Counted from the first letter of the stretch, positions 28,171 to 36,935 are shown. The stretch: DNA of 64,000 nucleotides from Rhodococcus sp. IEGM 1409 (GCF_030056735.1 NZ_JASHKN010000009.1:1-64000), one strand, 5' to 3'. Translations and numbers: made by a program. The notes: a model not told the origin generated them from the letters alone.

Positions 28171-29052
28171 CTATCGAGGAGGGGTGTCGGACGCGGGGAG
28201 CGGCCCGCCTCCGTCTGGAATCTTGCGCCCGGAATCGCGGTACTGCACCGCGGCGTGAAATCCGTCGCGCTCGGCAAAATCCTTGAACCAGCGCCCTTCT
28301 GGAGAGTGACGCGTAATTCCGTCGAACAGGGTTGCCAGCACCTGGGTGCCCTGCAACCCCATGTTGTCGTACGCCTGATTGATCATCATCTTCTGCATAG
28401 CCAACTGATTGAGCGGGACGCCGGCGATGCGATCCGCCAAAGCCTCCACCGCCGAGTCCAATTCCTCAGCCGGCACCGCTTCGAGCGCCAAACCCCACTC
28501 GGCCGCAGTGACACCGTCAATAGTGTCTCCCGTCAACAACATTCGCTTGGCGCGCTGGGCTCCCAGTCGGTACACCCACATCGCCGTAGTCGGACAACCC
28601 CAGACGCGTGCAGGCGGGTATCCGATGCGGGCGTCGTCGGCCATGATCAGCATGTCGCAGGACAGCGCGATGTCGCTCCCGCCTGCGATTGCGTAACCCT
28701 GAACCTTGCAGATCGTCGGCTTGAGCGATCGCCAGAGCGTGAAGAAGTCGTCGGTATTCTGCTTCATCCCCCGAAAGTCCTTGATGGGGTCCCATACCGG
28801 GCCCTGGTTCCACTTTCCGTCGAGGTCTCCTTCGGCGAATTTCTTGAGGTCGTACCCGGCACAAAACGCCTTGCCCGCACCTTGCAAGATGATCACGCGA
28901 ACATCGTCGTCGTCGTTGGCTGCTGCCACTGCATTTCGAATGTCCGACGGCATCCGGTCGTCGATCGCATTGAGCCGATCGGGGCGGTTGAGCGTGATAT
29001 ACGCTTTACCACCCGAGGTCTCGTACTTCAGGGTCGCAAAATCCGTCATCAT
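28171..29052 (-). CDS. Enoyl-CoA hydratase/isomerase family protein
   Basis: A 293-residue crotonase-fold protein. Oxyanion-hole segments are GKAFCAGYDLKKFAEGD and QGYAIAGGSDIALSCDMLI. The expected catalytic-glutamate region reads YPPARVWGCPTTAMWVYRLG, where the usual glutamates of hydratases are replaced, so reaction type (hydratase, isomerase, hydrolase or other) is open. Start ATG at 29052 or the next codon. Placed between the TetR gene and the acyl-CoA ligase on the same strand. Confidence 0.82.
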   Translation of the reverse strand: MMTDFATLKYETSGGKAYITLNRPDRLNAIDDRMPSDIRNAVAAANDDDDVRVIILQGAGKAFCAGYDLKKFAEGDLDGKWNQGPVWDPIKDFRGMKQNTDDFFTLWRSLKPTICKVQGYAIAGGSDIALSCDMLIMADDARIGYPPARVWGCPTTAMWVYRLGAQRAKRMLLTGDTIDGVTAAEWGLALEAVPAEELDSAVEALADRIAGVPLNQLAMQKMMINQAYDNMGLQGTQVLATLFDGITRHSPEGRWFKDFAERDGFHAAVQYRDSGRKIPDGGGPLPASDTPPR

Positions 29053-29094
29053 CGGTCCTGTCGACAGAGCACACCTCGATCGGAACGAGTTGCG

Positions 29095-29688
29095 CTAGTT
29101 CTGGGTGAGGAGCAGGCGAACTACGCCTGCCCATTGACTGATCGAACGACGTGCAGAGGCGTCGCTCTTCTGCACTGCCCGGGACAGCGCCAAACCACGG
29201 AGCATCAGCACCGTCAGATCTGCAATCTGCGAATAGTTCTCGGAAGCAACAATTTCGGGACCGAAAGCGTCGTGGACAACTCGCTGCAGATCCCGTCCGG
29301 CGACGCGCTCCGATTCTCGGAGAACCTCTGCCAACCCCGGATCCGTCCGAGCTGCGGACCATAGTTCGAGTTCCGCTTGAAACGGCGGCCGAGTCAACGC
29401 CGAATACAAAGCGGAGATCGAGTTCTCGATCGTGTCCACCGACGGATCCTGCCGAGACATCGCCGCTCTTACCGCCGCCTCGTTCCGCACGACGATGTTC
29501 GACACCAACGCCGCAGTCAACTCCTGCATGTTCGGAAAGTGGTGCAGCAGAGCGCCACGACTGACCCCAGCAGCGGTCTGCACCGACTGCGTCGTCAACG
29601 ACGAATACCCGTCAGCAATCAGTAAATCCGTTGCTGCGTCGAGAATTCGGTGGCGTGTCGCTTCGCGCTGCACATCACGCAGGGTCAC
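29095..29688 (-). CDS. TetR-family transcriptional regulator
   Basis: A 197-residue repressor-type protein. N-terminal helix-turn-helix: RILDAATDLLIADGYSSLTTQ and AAGVSRGALLHHFPNMQEL. GTG at 29688 is chosen because GGAGG lies seven bases upstream; an ATG at 29739 falls inside a palindrome and has no ribosome site. The palindrome (29731-29748) then sits 43-60 bases upstream, as expected for an autoregulated operator. Likely controls the downstream enoyl-CoA hydratase and acyl-CoA ligase. Confidence 0.83.
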   Translation of the reverse strand: MTLRDVQREATRHRILDAATDLLIADGYSSLTTQSVQTAAGVSRGALLHHFPNMQELTAALVSNIVVRNEAAVRAAMSRQDPSVDTIENSISALYSALTRPPFQAELELWSAARTDPGLAEVLRESERVAGRDLQRVVHDAFGPEIVASENYSQIADLTVLMLRGLALSRAVQKSDASARRSISQWAGVVRLLLTQN

Positions 29689-29730
29689 CGTCACACCTCC
29701 AGCTTCTCGAGTGGCATGGCTCACAGTTTC

Positions 29731-29748
29731 ACAGTCCATTTAGACTGT
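29731..29748. promoter_or_regulatory. TetR operator candidate
   Basis: ACAGTC-CATTTA-GACTGT: perfect 6-base arms around a 6-base AT-rich centre, between the TetR gene and the divergent kinase gene. Confidence 0.5.
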
Positions 29749-29800
29749 CAATAGGTCTCGGCTCCGCGCGTACGCTCGGGGAACCCGACCCGCATACAGG

Positions 29801-30499
29801 ATGGAGCTTCGCGTGGAGACCACTCCGCCGACCGTCTCACTGACGCTCGATGAACTTGCCTCACGAGCTGATTCCCTGATCACCGACAACCGCCGGCACA
29901 TTCTCGGCATCACGGGAGCACCGGGAGCCGGAAAATCGACGGCATCACAGGCAATTGCACGGAAACTGGGTTCTCGTTGCGCCATCGTCGAGATGGACGG
30001 TTTTCATCTTGCCAATCGGGAACTCGACAAGCTGAGCAGGCGTGAGCGCAAAGGCGCTCCGGACACCTTCGACGCCGGCGGATACGCGGCTCTACTACGC
30101 CGACTCCAAGCCTCGGATACCACTGTTTACGCACCCGCCTTCGATCGCGAGATCGACGAATCAATCGGCAGTGCAACCGCCGTCGATCCACATACACCGT
30201 TGATCGTCACCGAAGGGAACTACCTCCTCCTACCGGCCGATGGGTGGCCGGAAGTGCGTGCGGCACTCGACGAGGTCTGGTATCTCGACGTTCCGGAGGC
30301 AACTCGCACGGAACGCTTGGTGAAACGCCACAGCCGCTTCGGAAAGAGTTCCGGAGCGGCTGCCGAGTGGGTGAGACGGGTGGATCAACCGAACGCCGAC
30401 CTGATCAGGGCAGTCAGGTCACGTGCGGATCTGATCGTCGAGATCGTGCCTGCACCTTCTCGTCAACCAGCTCGCCATCCTGCATCACCCCGAAAATGA
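29801..30499 (+). CDS. P-loop nucleoside/sugar kinase family protein
   Basis: A 232-residue kinase of the uridine kinase-like P-loop group. Walker A is GITGAPGAGKSTASQAIA; VEMDGFHLANRELDKLSR and KGAPDTFDAGGYAALLRRL follow the pattern of FrcK/PanK-like kinases, and ERLVKRHSRFGKS is the arginine-rich lid. Either ATG 29801 or GTG 29813 may start it; the latter has GGAG at six bases. The substrate could be a nucleoside, fructose or pantothenate; sequence alone does not decide. A LacI-type regulator fragment follows, suggesting a former sugar locus. Confidence 0.78.
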   Translation: MELRVETTPPTVSLTLDELASRADSLITDNRRHILGITGAPGAGKSTASQAIARKLGSRCAIVEMDGFHLANRELDKLSRRERKGAPDTFDAGGYAALLRRLQASDTTVYAPAFDREIDESIGSATAVDPHTPLIVTEGNYLLLPADGWPEVRAALDEVWYLDVPEATRTERLVKRHSRFGKSSGAAAEWVRRVDQPNADLIRAVRSRADLIVEIVPAPSRQPARHPASPRK

Positions 30500-30544
30500 C
30501 CGTGCGCAGGGATGAAGACGCAGTTCACGCACGCTTTTCAATGA

Positions 30545-30564
30545 CAATACGTACGTTCGTATTG
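30545..30564. promoter_or_regulatory. Inverted repeat ahead of the LacI remnant
   Basis: CAATACG-TACGTT-CGTATTG, perfect 7-base arms, 46 bases after the kinase stop. Could be a leftover operator or promoter element of the decayed regulator downstream. Confidence 0.4.
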
Positions 30565-30639
30565 AACTCGTTTCGTTGAGGATCCTGTCAATTGTTTTTC
30601 ACGTTGAAGCTCGAGAGTTGCGCAGCACCGAGCCACCGA

Positions 30640-30927
30640 TGTACTGACGCCGAGGCAGGGACTCGCCACCATGGAACAACTCGGGCAGCATACGATCTCG
30701 GCCTGTCGATTCCTGGAAGCGTCTTGATTGCGCAGGACAGCGACGAACCTGCCCTGCTGATTTCCGATCCCACGATCACCGCACTCCATTTCTTTCCCCA
30801 AGAGCAAGCGGCATTGGCTGTGAATGCGCTGCTGACCCTGATCGACGGCGACGAACCCGCAGCACAGAGCCATGCACGTAGCGAAGTACGCGTGCGAGCA
30901 AGCACGCCAATTTCACTGACACCATGA
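30640..30927 (+). pseudogene. C-terminal fragment of a LacI-family regulator
   Basis: The last ~85 codons read as the end of a LacI-type effector domain: RAAYDLGLSIPGSVLIAQDSD, a helix-strand pair, then ITALHFFPQEQAALAVNALL and the family ending SEVRVRASTP. Intact LacI proteins have ~330 residues with an N-terminal helix-turn-helix, which is absent here; the upstream 60 codons of the open frame are not LacI-like. It is therefore a truncated remnant. A sugar-kinase-like gene lies just upstream. The fragment boundary at 30640 is approximate. Confidence 0.7.
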
Positions 30928-31017
30928 ATTCACTCGGCACCGATAGACTGATTTCCGAATTATCGTCCGTCACACGCCGAGAGGAATCAGGTCATCGCGC
31001 ACCGCTCCCGCGACCGC

Positions 31018-31884
31018 TTGGCCGGGTACCTCGCCGTAGCACTCGCCTGTGTTCTCACTCTCCTCCTGTCTGTCAGCAGTGCGGCAGGTCTCGACCGAGA
31101 AGTCGCTCCCGTACGCATCGCCTACTCCGCAACCGCAGACACGTTCGGCGATCTGTATCTTCCAAGCGGATCCGACGGCGACCTGCCGGTCGTAGTCCTG
31201 ATCCACGGTGGCGGTTGGGCTCAGAAAAGCAATCTCGAATACGCGGGCGCTTGGGCAAAAACCTTGACCCCGTATGGAATTGCGGTCTGGAACATCGAAT
31301 ACAGGCGTGTAGGCGGACAAGGCGGTTGGCCGACCACGCTCTCCGATACCGTTGCTGCAACCAACGCCCTGGCCGGTGTTGTTCAGGAAAGAGCTTCCGG
31401 GCGACTGGATTTGAGCCGTGTACACATCGCCGGCTACTCCGCGGGCGGACAGCTTGCCGCCTGGGTCGCGTCGCGATCACAACAGGGTGCAGACGCTCCG
31501 GAACCAGACCTCAGCGTGGCGGTTCGCTCGGCAACGATCATGGCCGGTGTCTTCGACATGACGCTCGCCGCAACCGCGGGCAAAGATCGATTTGTTCGAA
31601 ATCTTCTGGGCGGCATGCCCGTCGATCATCCGGACCGTTACCGCATCGCATCACCGATCGAACACCTCCCCACCGGTCTTCCTGTCACGGCGATCCACGG
31701 ACTCGGTGACAAGGTCGTGTCGATCGAACAGAGCCGACGCTATGCCCGTGCCGCCCGAGCAGCAGGCGATGTGGTCGATCTGATCGAACTACCCGGCGTC
31801 GGCCACGGCGAATTCGGGAACCCGACAACCAACGCCTGGGCTATCACCAAGCAAGCAATAATCGACCACGTAAACGCCTCTTGA
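31018..31884 (+). CDS. Secreted alpha/beta hydrolase (BD-FAE/esterase type)
   Basis: A ~288-residue esterase with an N-terminal export signal (hydrophobic GYLAVALACVLTLLLSVSSAAG). The oxyanion motif LIHGGGWAQKSN, nucleophile elbow IAGYSAGGQLAAW, an aspartate in GLGDKVVSIEQ and histidine in PGVGHGEFG complete the catalytic set. TTG at 31018 is the first clear start, but it leaves no positively charged n-region; the upstream in-frame sequence (HRSRDR) would supply one, raising the chance of a non-canonical start near 30994 behind AGAGGA. Likely acts outside the membrane or in the envelope. Confidence 0.82.
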   Translation: MAGYLAVALACVLTLLLSVSSAAGLDREVAPVRIAYSATADTFGDLYLPSGSDGDLPVVVLIHGGGWAQKSNLEYAGAWAKTLTPYGIAVWNIEYRRVGGQGGWPTTLSDTVAATNALAGVVQERASGRLDLSRVHIAGYSAGGQLAAWVASRSQQGADAPEPDLSVAVRSATIMAGVFDMTLAATAGKDRFVRNLLGGMPVDHPDRYRIASPIEHLPTGLPVTAIHGLGDKVVSIEQSRRYARAARAAGDVVDLIELPGVGHGEFGNPTTNAWAITKQAIIDHVNAS

Positions 31885-32220
31885 GCAGGTAAAAGCACCC
31901 CTTGTGATCACGATCGCCCGATAAGGAATTAGCTGAAAGCGCATCGATGACGTACGGTGGGGTTATCAGAGGGCAGCCGTCAGTCAGGCAGCCGGTCGCT
32001 TCGCCCGGAACAACAGTTCCAGTATTCGTTCCAGGGGCAGACTTCCAGTTCCGTGCAAATCCGCGCCTTTGATCACTACGCACTTTCATCAGTCCCGCAG
32101 ATTGTTGACCAGGCCGAAGGCTCCGACGGGGTCCGCCGCCAATCGCGTACCGACTGCACCAGTATCAACTTGCGCTACACACCGCACAGGTCCAAAACCT
32201 GCGTGGTTCAAAGGAATACC
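31885..32220 (+). other. Long leader without a clear gene
   Basis: A 336-base gap between the secreted hydrolase and the small helical protein gene. An open frame runs in phase into the latter from 31957 but its product looks non-coding and no ribosome site precedes it. I see direct repeats GTCAGTCAGGCAGCC-like around 31977-31995 and several GTTCC repeats (32007-32050), but no riboswitch that I can name. Confidence 0.4.
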
Positions 32221-32586
32221 TTGATCAACACCATGATTCACCCCGACAACACGAACAACCAGACGAACAGCAACACGACAAACGGTCTACGGATCCCGAC
32301 AACTTCGGGCCGGATCCGCGAGCGTGGGATCGAAATCGTCTGCACCCTCTACCGTTGCAGCACCGACGAAGCTGCCGACCTGCTGGTCCGACATTCTCAG
32401 ACCAACAACCTCAAGGTCGCCAGCCTGATCAAGGCGCTTGTCGCCCTGATCGACGAAGACACGTCCGGCACCGGATATGGAAGCAACAATGCGTTGGCGT
32501 CTCACTTCTGGCTGCGTGAGATCAGGAATCTCAGCCAGGCACACCGACGCAGCGATCACTTTCATCGCCATCTCGTCGGCGCGTAA
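32221..32586 (+). CDS. Small helical protein, ANTAR-like
   Basis: A 121-residue protein beginning with TTG at 32221, five bases after AAGGA. After an Asn/Thr-rich start (NTNNQTNSNTTNG) it has RGIEIVCTLYRCSTDEAADLL followed by KVASLIKALVALID. The spacing of Ala, Cys-Ser-x-Asp-Glu-Ala and the following helix is like the RNA-binding ANTAR domain found at the end of antitermination regulators. No receiver or GAF domain is attached. If ANTAR, it would bind paired hairpins in leader RNAs; its own long leader is a possible target. Moderate certainty. Confidence 0.55.
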   Translation: MINTMIHPDNTNNQTNSNTTNGLRIPTTSGRIRERGIEIVCTLYRCSTDEAADLLVRHSQTNNLKVASLIKALVALIDEDTSGTGYGSNNALASHFWLREIRNLSQAHRRSDHFHRHLVGA

Positions 32587-32620
32587 CCGGCGCTGAACGA
32601 CAACTGAGCTGAAACGACAA

Positions 32621-32655
32621 CTGGGGCAGTACACGTTTTCCGTGTACTGCCCCAG
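32621..32655. terminator. Strong bidirectional terminator
   Basis: A perfect 15-base stem (CTGGGGCAGTACACG) around TTTTC, between the convergent ANTAR-like and MFS genes. Confidence 0.75.
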
Positions 32656-32670
32656 CGTCGTGTCTGCAGT

Positions 32671-32740
32671 TGTCAGGCGGAAGCCGATTCTCGGTAGTCA
32701 GGCGGAAGCCGATTCTCGGTAGTCAGGCGGAAGCCGATTC
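32671..32740. repeat. 25-base tandem repeat at the 3' end of an MFS gene
   Basis: Unit AGTCAGGCGGAAGCCGATTCTCGGT in two full copies (first base changed in copy one) and one 20-base partial copy (32671-32695, 32696-32720, 32721-32740). The partial copy contains the MFS stop codon and the other two carry the same stop, so the repeat duplicated the gene's last codons (Ser-Ala-Ser-Ala-stop) downstream of itself. The 25-base period does not preserve frame, but this is harmless beyond the stop. Confidence 0.85.
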
Positions 32741-34057
32741 CTTGTTCAGGCCCTGCGGTACACCGTCGGTATCGGTCGCCTCGTCCACATGCTGCGGAGC
32801 GAAGAGCAAGCAGACGATGCTCAGGATGCACATGCCGATCAGCAGTGCGATGACCGGCCAGATGCTGCCGGTGGCCTTGTACATCAGCGTCGACACCAGC
32901 GGTGACAATCCGCCGAAGATAGCGCCGGCACCCTGGTACGCCAACGAGATGCTCGTGTAGCGCGCCTGCGGCTTGAACATCTGCGACAGAACAGCTGCAA
33001 TCGGGCCGTACGTGGCAGCCAGCACCAGTCGCATGACAGCGAAGGTCAGGAAGATCAGGAACACGGATCCGGACTTCAGCACCAAGAACTGCGGTGCGGC
33101 GAGTATTGCGACCGCGGCAAGACCCCAGATGACGACGCGGACGCGTCCCACCTTGTCGCCGAGCCACGCCACTCCGAGAGTCGCGATCAACTCGACCACC
33201 GCCGCGACACTGAGCGCGTTGAGAATCAACGTCTCGGACAAACCGACATCGGGGTCGGTTGCGTACGCCGTGATGAAAGTCGTCACGAGGTAGTAGCCGC
33301 CGACTGCGACGGGCAGAATGCCGATGCCCAGGATGATCGGGCGCCAGTTGGTCACCAGCGCGTACTTGAGCGGCAGCATTTCCGGTACGTCCGCGGACTT
33401 CACCTCGGACTCGAAAACCGGGGACTCTTCGACCTTCAGGCGAACGACCAAGCCGACGAGAATCAGCAGCGCCGAGCAGAGGAACGGCAGACGCCAAGCC
33501 CACTCGCGCAGTGCGTCATCGCCGAAAGTGGAGAGAATGCTGAAGAAACCGGTGGCCAGAAGCGCGCCGGCCGGGTTGCCCAGCTGGGCGAATCCGCCGT
33601 AGAAGGTCTTCTTGTCCTCGGGAGCATGCTCGACGGCCATCAAGACGGCACCGCCCCATTCGCCGCCGACGGCAAAGCCCTGGACGAAGCGAAGAACAAC
33701 CAGGAGCAACGGCGCCCAGAATCCGATCGACGCGTAGGTGGGCAACATGCCGATGAGGAACGTGCCTGCGCCCATCAGCGTCAAAGTCACGACAAGTGCG
33801 GTGCGCCTGCCCATCTTGTCACCGACATGGCCGAACACGATTCCGCCGAGCGGGCGAGCGAAGAAGCCGACGGCGTACGTCGCGAACGCCGCCGCAACAC
33901 CGGTCAGGCGGTCGGTTCCGGGTGGGAAGAAGATGTCACCGAACACCAGCGCGGCCGCCGTGGCATATACGTAGAAGTCGTACCACTCGATAGTTGTACC
34001 GACGAAGGCTGCAAATCCCGCCTTGCGAGCCTTCACGATCTGTTGCTCTCGGTTCAT
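32723..34057 (-). CDS. MFS transporter, metabolite:H+ symporter (MHS) type
   Basis: A 444-residue, 12-span transporter. Family marks: the opening TTIEWYDFYVYATAAALVF, GGIVFGHVGDKMGRRTALV (A motif) and RFVQGFAVGGEWGGAVLMA. MHS members import organic acids or osmolytes such as proline/betaine, shikimate or citrate. It begins inside the stop of the amidohydrolase gene (TAATG, one shared base), implying that it imports that enzyme's substrate. Its 3' end carries a small tandem repeat. Confidence 0.88.
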   Translation of the reverse strand: MNREQQIVKARKAGFAAFVGTTIEWYDFYVYATAAALVFGDIFFPPGTDRLTGVAAAFATYAVGFFARPLGGIVFGHVGDKMGRRTALVVTLTLMGAGTFLIGMLPTYASIGFWAPLLLVVLRFVQGFAVGGEWGGAVLMAVEHAPEDKKTFYGGFAQLGNPAGALLATGFFSILSTFGDDALREWAWRLPFLCSALLILVGLVVRLKVEESPVFESEVKSADVPEMLPLKYALVTNWRPIILGIGILPVAVGGYYLVTTFITAYATDPDVGLSETLILNALSVAAVVELIATLGVAWLGDKVGRVRVVIWGLAAVAILAAPQFLVLKSGSVFLIFLTFAVMRLVLAATYGPIAAVLSQMFKPQARYTSISLAYQGAGAIFGGLSPLVSTLMYKATGSIWPVIALLIGMCILSIVCLLFAPQHVDEATDTDGVPQGLNKESASA

Positions 34058-35772
34058 TACTTTTCCTCGGTGGTCGAAGTGCTCGACAATAGGTGGTTAT
34101 GACCTGAATGTGCGAGTTCGCCGTCGATCCAGGTCTCCCGGACATCGATCTGCGCAATCGCGTCGGCCGGAACCTCGAGAGGATCCGCGCCCAGAATCAC
34201 GAAGTCGGCCCGCTTGCCGACCGAGATGCTGCCCAGTTCCGCTTCACGGCCCAGCGCACGCGCACCATTGAGCGTGTGAGCCTGCAATGCCTGGTCAGCA
34301 GTGATACGGAGTGCATCGGAGCCGAGCTGATGGCCCTGACGCGTCACACGAGTGACGGCTGCCTGAATTGCCTCGAGCGGCTTGGGCTCTGCGACGGGAG
34401 CGTCGGAGCTGATGGTCACGGGGACCTCGGCAGCGATGAACTCACCGAGCGGGTTGAACCGCTCACCCGGAGTACCGATCGCAGCGGTGACGCCCTCGCC
34501 CCAGTTGTAGTAGTGCTGCGGCTGGTTCACCGGGTAGACACCGGCCAGGTTCATCCGGGCGATCTGCTCGGCCGTCGGCAGTCCGCAATGCTCGATGCGG
34601 TGACGCGCGTCGGTGTCGGGATGAGCCTTCTGCGCAGCTTCGATGGCATCGAGCACCATGTCGATGGCCGTCGGCGACTGAGCGTGCGTCGCGGTCTGCA
34701 GACCCACCGAGTGCGCCTTGGCAATCAGCTCCGAGTAGTCCGCCGGCTCGTGGTAGAGCTGCCCGGTGCGGCACGGGTCACCCACGTAACCGTCGGGGAA
34801 GTATGCGGTCCAGCCACCGAGAGTGCCGTCGGCGTAGAACTTGATGCCGCCGAACGCGAGCCGCGAATTGCCGAAGGCGCCGTGCATTCCCGTGTCGATG
34901 ACGTGATCGAGGAGGTGGCTGAGCATGTACATGGAGACCCGGGTCTTGAGCTGATCCTGCTCGGCCAGACGCAGGTACATGTCGAATTCACGACGGGTCA
35001 CCTGGCAGTCACCGATGGTGGTGACGCCACCGGCCAGGAACTTGTCCTGAGCGACCGACAGCTGGCGGAGGTGCTCTTCGGGCTCGTCCTCGAGATGGAA
35101 GTTGGGTCCGTGATGACCAACCTTCACTCCGTTGACGCCGGTGAGGATGTTGCACGCGGCGTCGGACAGCTCGCCCGTCAGCTCGCCGTCTGAATCTCGG
35201 AAAAACTCTCCACCGGCCGGGCTCTCGGTGTTCGCATCGATGCCGTGCTTGTCGAAAGTGAAGGAGTTGACGACGCCGCCGTGACCGCTCGCGTTCATGA
35301 GGTAGACCTCGCGATCGGTGGCGACCTGGTCGAGCTCTTCTTTGAGCGGATGACGCCCTTCGATCAGGTTGCGGTGCTCGTAGCCATATCCGCGAATCGG
35401 GACACCCGCGGGCGCTGTGAGTGCCGCTTCCTGAAGCAGCGCAATGATTCCGGGGATCGAGTGAGCCTTCTCCGGACCGCAGTCCACCCAGCTGAGCATC
35501 TGCCCGTACATCAGCGGGTGTGCGTGCGGATCGACGAATCCGGGGACGACGGTGGCACCCGCGAGTTCGACCACCGCGATCGTGCGAGTGCTCAGGCGAC
35601 GCGCCTCGGTGCGGCATTCCTCGAGTGTTCCCACCGCTGCAAAGCGGTTTCCGAACACCAAGAACGCTTCGGCTCCCGCCGTGCTGTCGTCAACGGTGTG
35701 AATCTTGGCGCCGGTGAAGATCGTGGCGGTGGCGTCGAGCGGCGAGGCTTCGTGCGTGTGCAACTTGCGCAT
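34057..35772 (-). CDS. YtcJ-like amidohydrolase
   Basis: A 571-residue metal-dependent hydrolase. The metal motif is VVPGFVDPHAHPLMYG; RHRIEHCGLPT and VTISSDAPVAEPKP provide later ligands, and the end LGSISVGKRADFVILGADPLE is the usual closing strand set. ATG at 35772 (MRKLHTHEASPLD) is chosen; an upstream extension to 35862 is not protein-like. YtcJ-type enzymes cleave amide bonds of small N-acyl compounds; the substrate is unknown. Coupled to an MHS importer downstream and divergent from a double Lrp regulator, a neat uptake/hydrolysis/regulation unit. Confidence 0.87.
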   Translation of the reverse strand: MRKLHTHEASPLDATATIFTGAKIHTVDDSTAGAEAFLVFGNRFAAVGTLEECRTEARRLSTRTIAVVELAGATVVPGFVDPHAHPLMYGQMLSWVDCGPEKAHSIPGIIALLQEAALTAPAGVPIRGYGYEHRNLIEGRHPLKEELDQVATDREVYLMNASGHGGVVNSFTFDKHGIDANTESPAGGEFFRDSDGELTGELSDAACNILTGVNGVKVGHHGPNFHLEDEPEEHLRQLSVAQDKFLAGGVTTIGDCQVTRREFDMYLRLAEQDQLKTRVSMYMLSHLLDHVIDTGMHGAFGNSRLAFGGIKFYADGTLGGWTAYFPDGYVGDPCRTGQLYHEPADYSELIAKAHSVGLQTATHAQSPTAIDMVLDAIEAAQKAHPDTDARHRIEHCGLPTAEQIARMNLAGVYPVNQPQHYYNWGEGVTAAIGTPGERFNPLGEFIAAEVPVTISSDAPVAEPKPLEAIQAAVTRVTRQGHQLGSDALRITADQALQAHTLNGARALGREAELGSISVGKRADFVILGADPLEVPADAIAQIDVRETWIDGELAHSGHNHLLSSTSTTEEK

Positions 35773-36009
35773 GGTGGGTCCTTCGTCGAGATGGTGGTAC
35801 GCGTGGTGGTGCAGGTCACTGCGTGTTGAGCGAAAACTACGCCCTGACCTGGAGCGATGCAATGCATCAAAGTTTCAGACCAGGCGGTATACAACTTTTT
35901 TGTAGTGGTTTTCGAGCATTTCTGCACTTATTCGCATCCTCCATGGCCGCATGCGACTGTTCTAATAGGAAGCGAGTACAGAAAAATCTCTGGAAAAGTT
36001 GGGACATTC

Positions 36010-36912
36010 ATGACCGTCGATCTCGATTCCAAGCTCATTGCCGCACTTCAGCGCAATGGGCGAGCGACGTACCGCGAACTGTCCGCGGCGGTCGACGCAC
36101 CACGCGCGGCGGTGTCCACCAGAGTCCAGGCACTGCTCGACTCGGGAACGGTGTCGGTGGTTGCCGTCGCACACCCCGAACTTCTCGGACTGAAGGCACT
36201 CGCGCACGTCTCGATCGCAGTGTCCGGACCGATGACTCCGGTGCTGAACGCGTTGATCGAATCCGAGGCCGCCGTGTACATCTCGGCAGTCAGCGGGCAA
36301 TACAACGTGATTGCCGAACTTCGGGTGCCCAGTCACGACGATCTGTACCGCGCCATCGCCGAACTCCGCTCACAGCGTGGCGTTCGATCCGTGAGCACGC
36401 TGGTCTATGTCGACGTCATCAAGGGAATCTTCATGCCCGAGACCGCTTTACAAGCCGACATCCGACTCGATTCGACGGACGTCGCCTTGATCGAACTACT
36501 CGAGCGCAACGGGCGCATGCCATTTCTCGAGCTGGCCGAACACACCGGTCTGTCGCCGAGTGCCGTACGCAACCGCGTCAATCACCTGATCGCGAGCACG
36601 GCACTTCGCGTCGGAGCCGTCGTCAAGCGGCGAGGCGGTGGCCGAACATTGGCGATGGGCATCGGCGTCAACCTGGGCTCACGGGACGACAACGCCGTGT
36701 CGGAGATCGAGTCGCTGCCCGGAATCGAATTTCTCGCCCGAACCCTGGGGCGGTACGACGTGATCGCGACCGTTGCCGCCAACTCCTCCAACGACCTTCA
36801 TGCCCTGTCCGAGCGAATCCGCGGAATCGACGGTGTCAGCGGCTTGGAATCCTGGGCGCACCTCGAGGTTTTCAAGGAGCACTACGCCCGCAGCCTGGAT
36901 GTACGCGGGTAG
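36010..36912 (+). CDS. Lrp/AsnC-family regulator with two tandem Lrp units
   Basis: A 300-residue protein containing two consecutive Lrp/AsnC modules instead of one (~150 residues each). Module one: LDSKLIAALQRNGRATYREL and SVSGQYNVIAELRVPSHDDL-like ligand region; module two: LIELLERNGRMPFLELAEHT, SPSAVRNRVNHL and RTLGRYDVIATVAANSSNDL. ATG at 36010 fits the family; an upstream extension is AT-rich and not coding. Divergent from the amidohydrolase/MFS operon across 237 bases and probably its regulator, responding to an amino acid or its derivative. Confidence 0.85.
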   Translation: MTVDLDSKLIAALQRNGRATYRELSAAVDAPRAAVSTRVQALLDSGTVSVVAVAHPELLGLKALAHVSIAVSGPMTPVLNALIESEAAVYISAVSGQYNVIAELRVPSHDDLYRAIAELRSQRGVRSVSTLVYVDVIKGIFMPETALQADIRLDSTDVALIELLERNGRMPFLELAEHTGLSPSAVRNRVNHLIASTALRVGAVVKRRGGGRTLAMGIGVNLGSRDDNAVSEIESLPGIEFLARTLGRYDVIATVAANSSNDLHALSERIRGIDGVSGLESWAHLEVFKEHYARSLDVRG

Positions 36913-36935
36913 ACGGCAAGTCAGGATAGATAGAG

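Noticed and set aside
31957-32220. Upstream extension of the ANTAR-like gene
   Set aside because: No ribosome site at 31957 and non-protein-like composition; TTG 32221 has a good site.
35857-36009. N-terminal extension of the Lrp regulator from 35857
   Set aside because: AT-rich sequence without coding character; ATG 36010 matches the family start.
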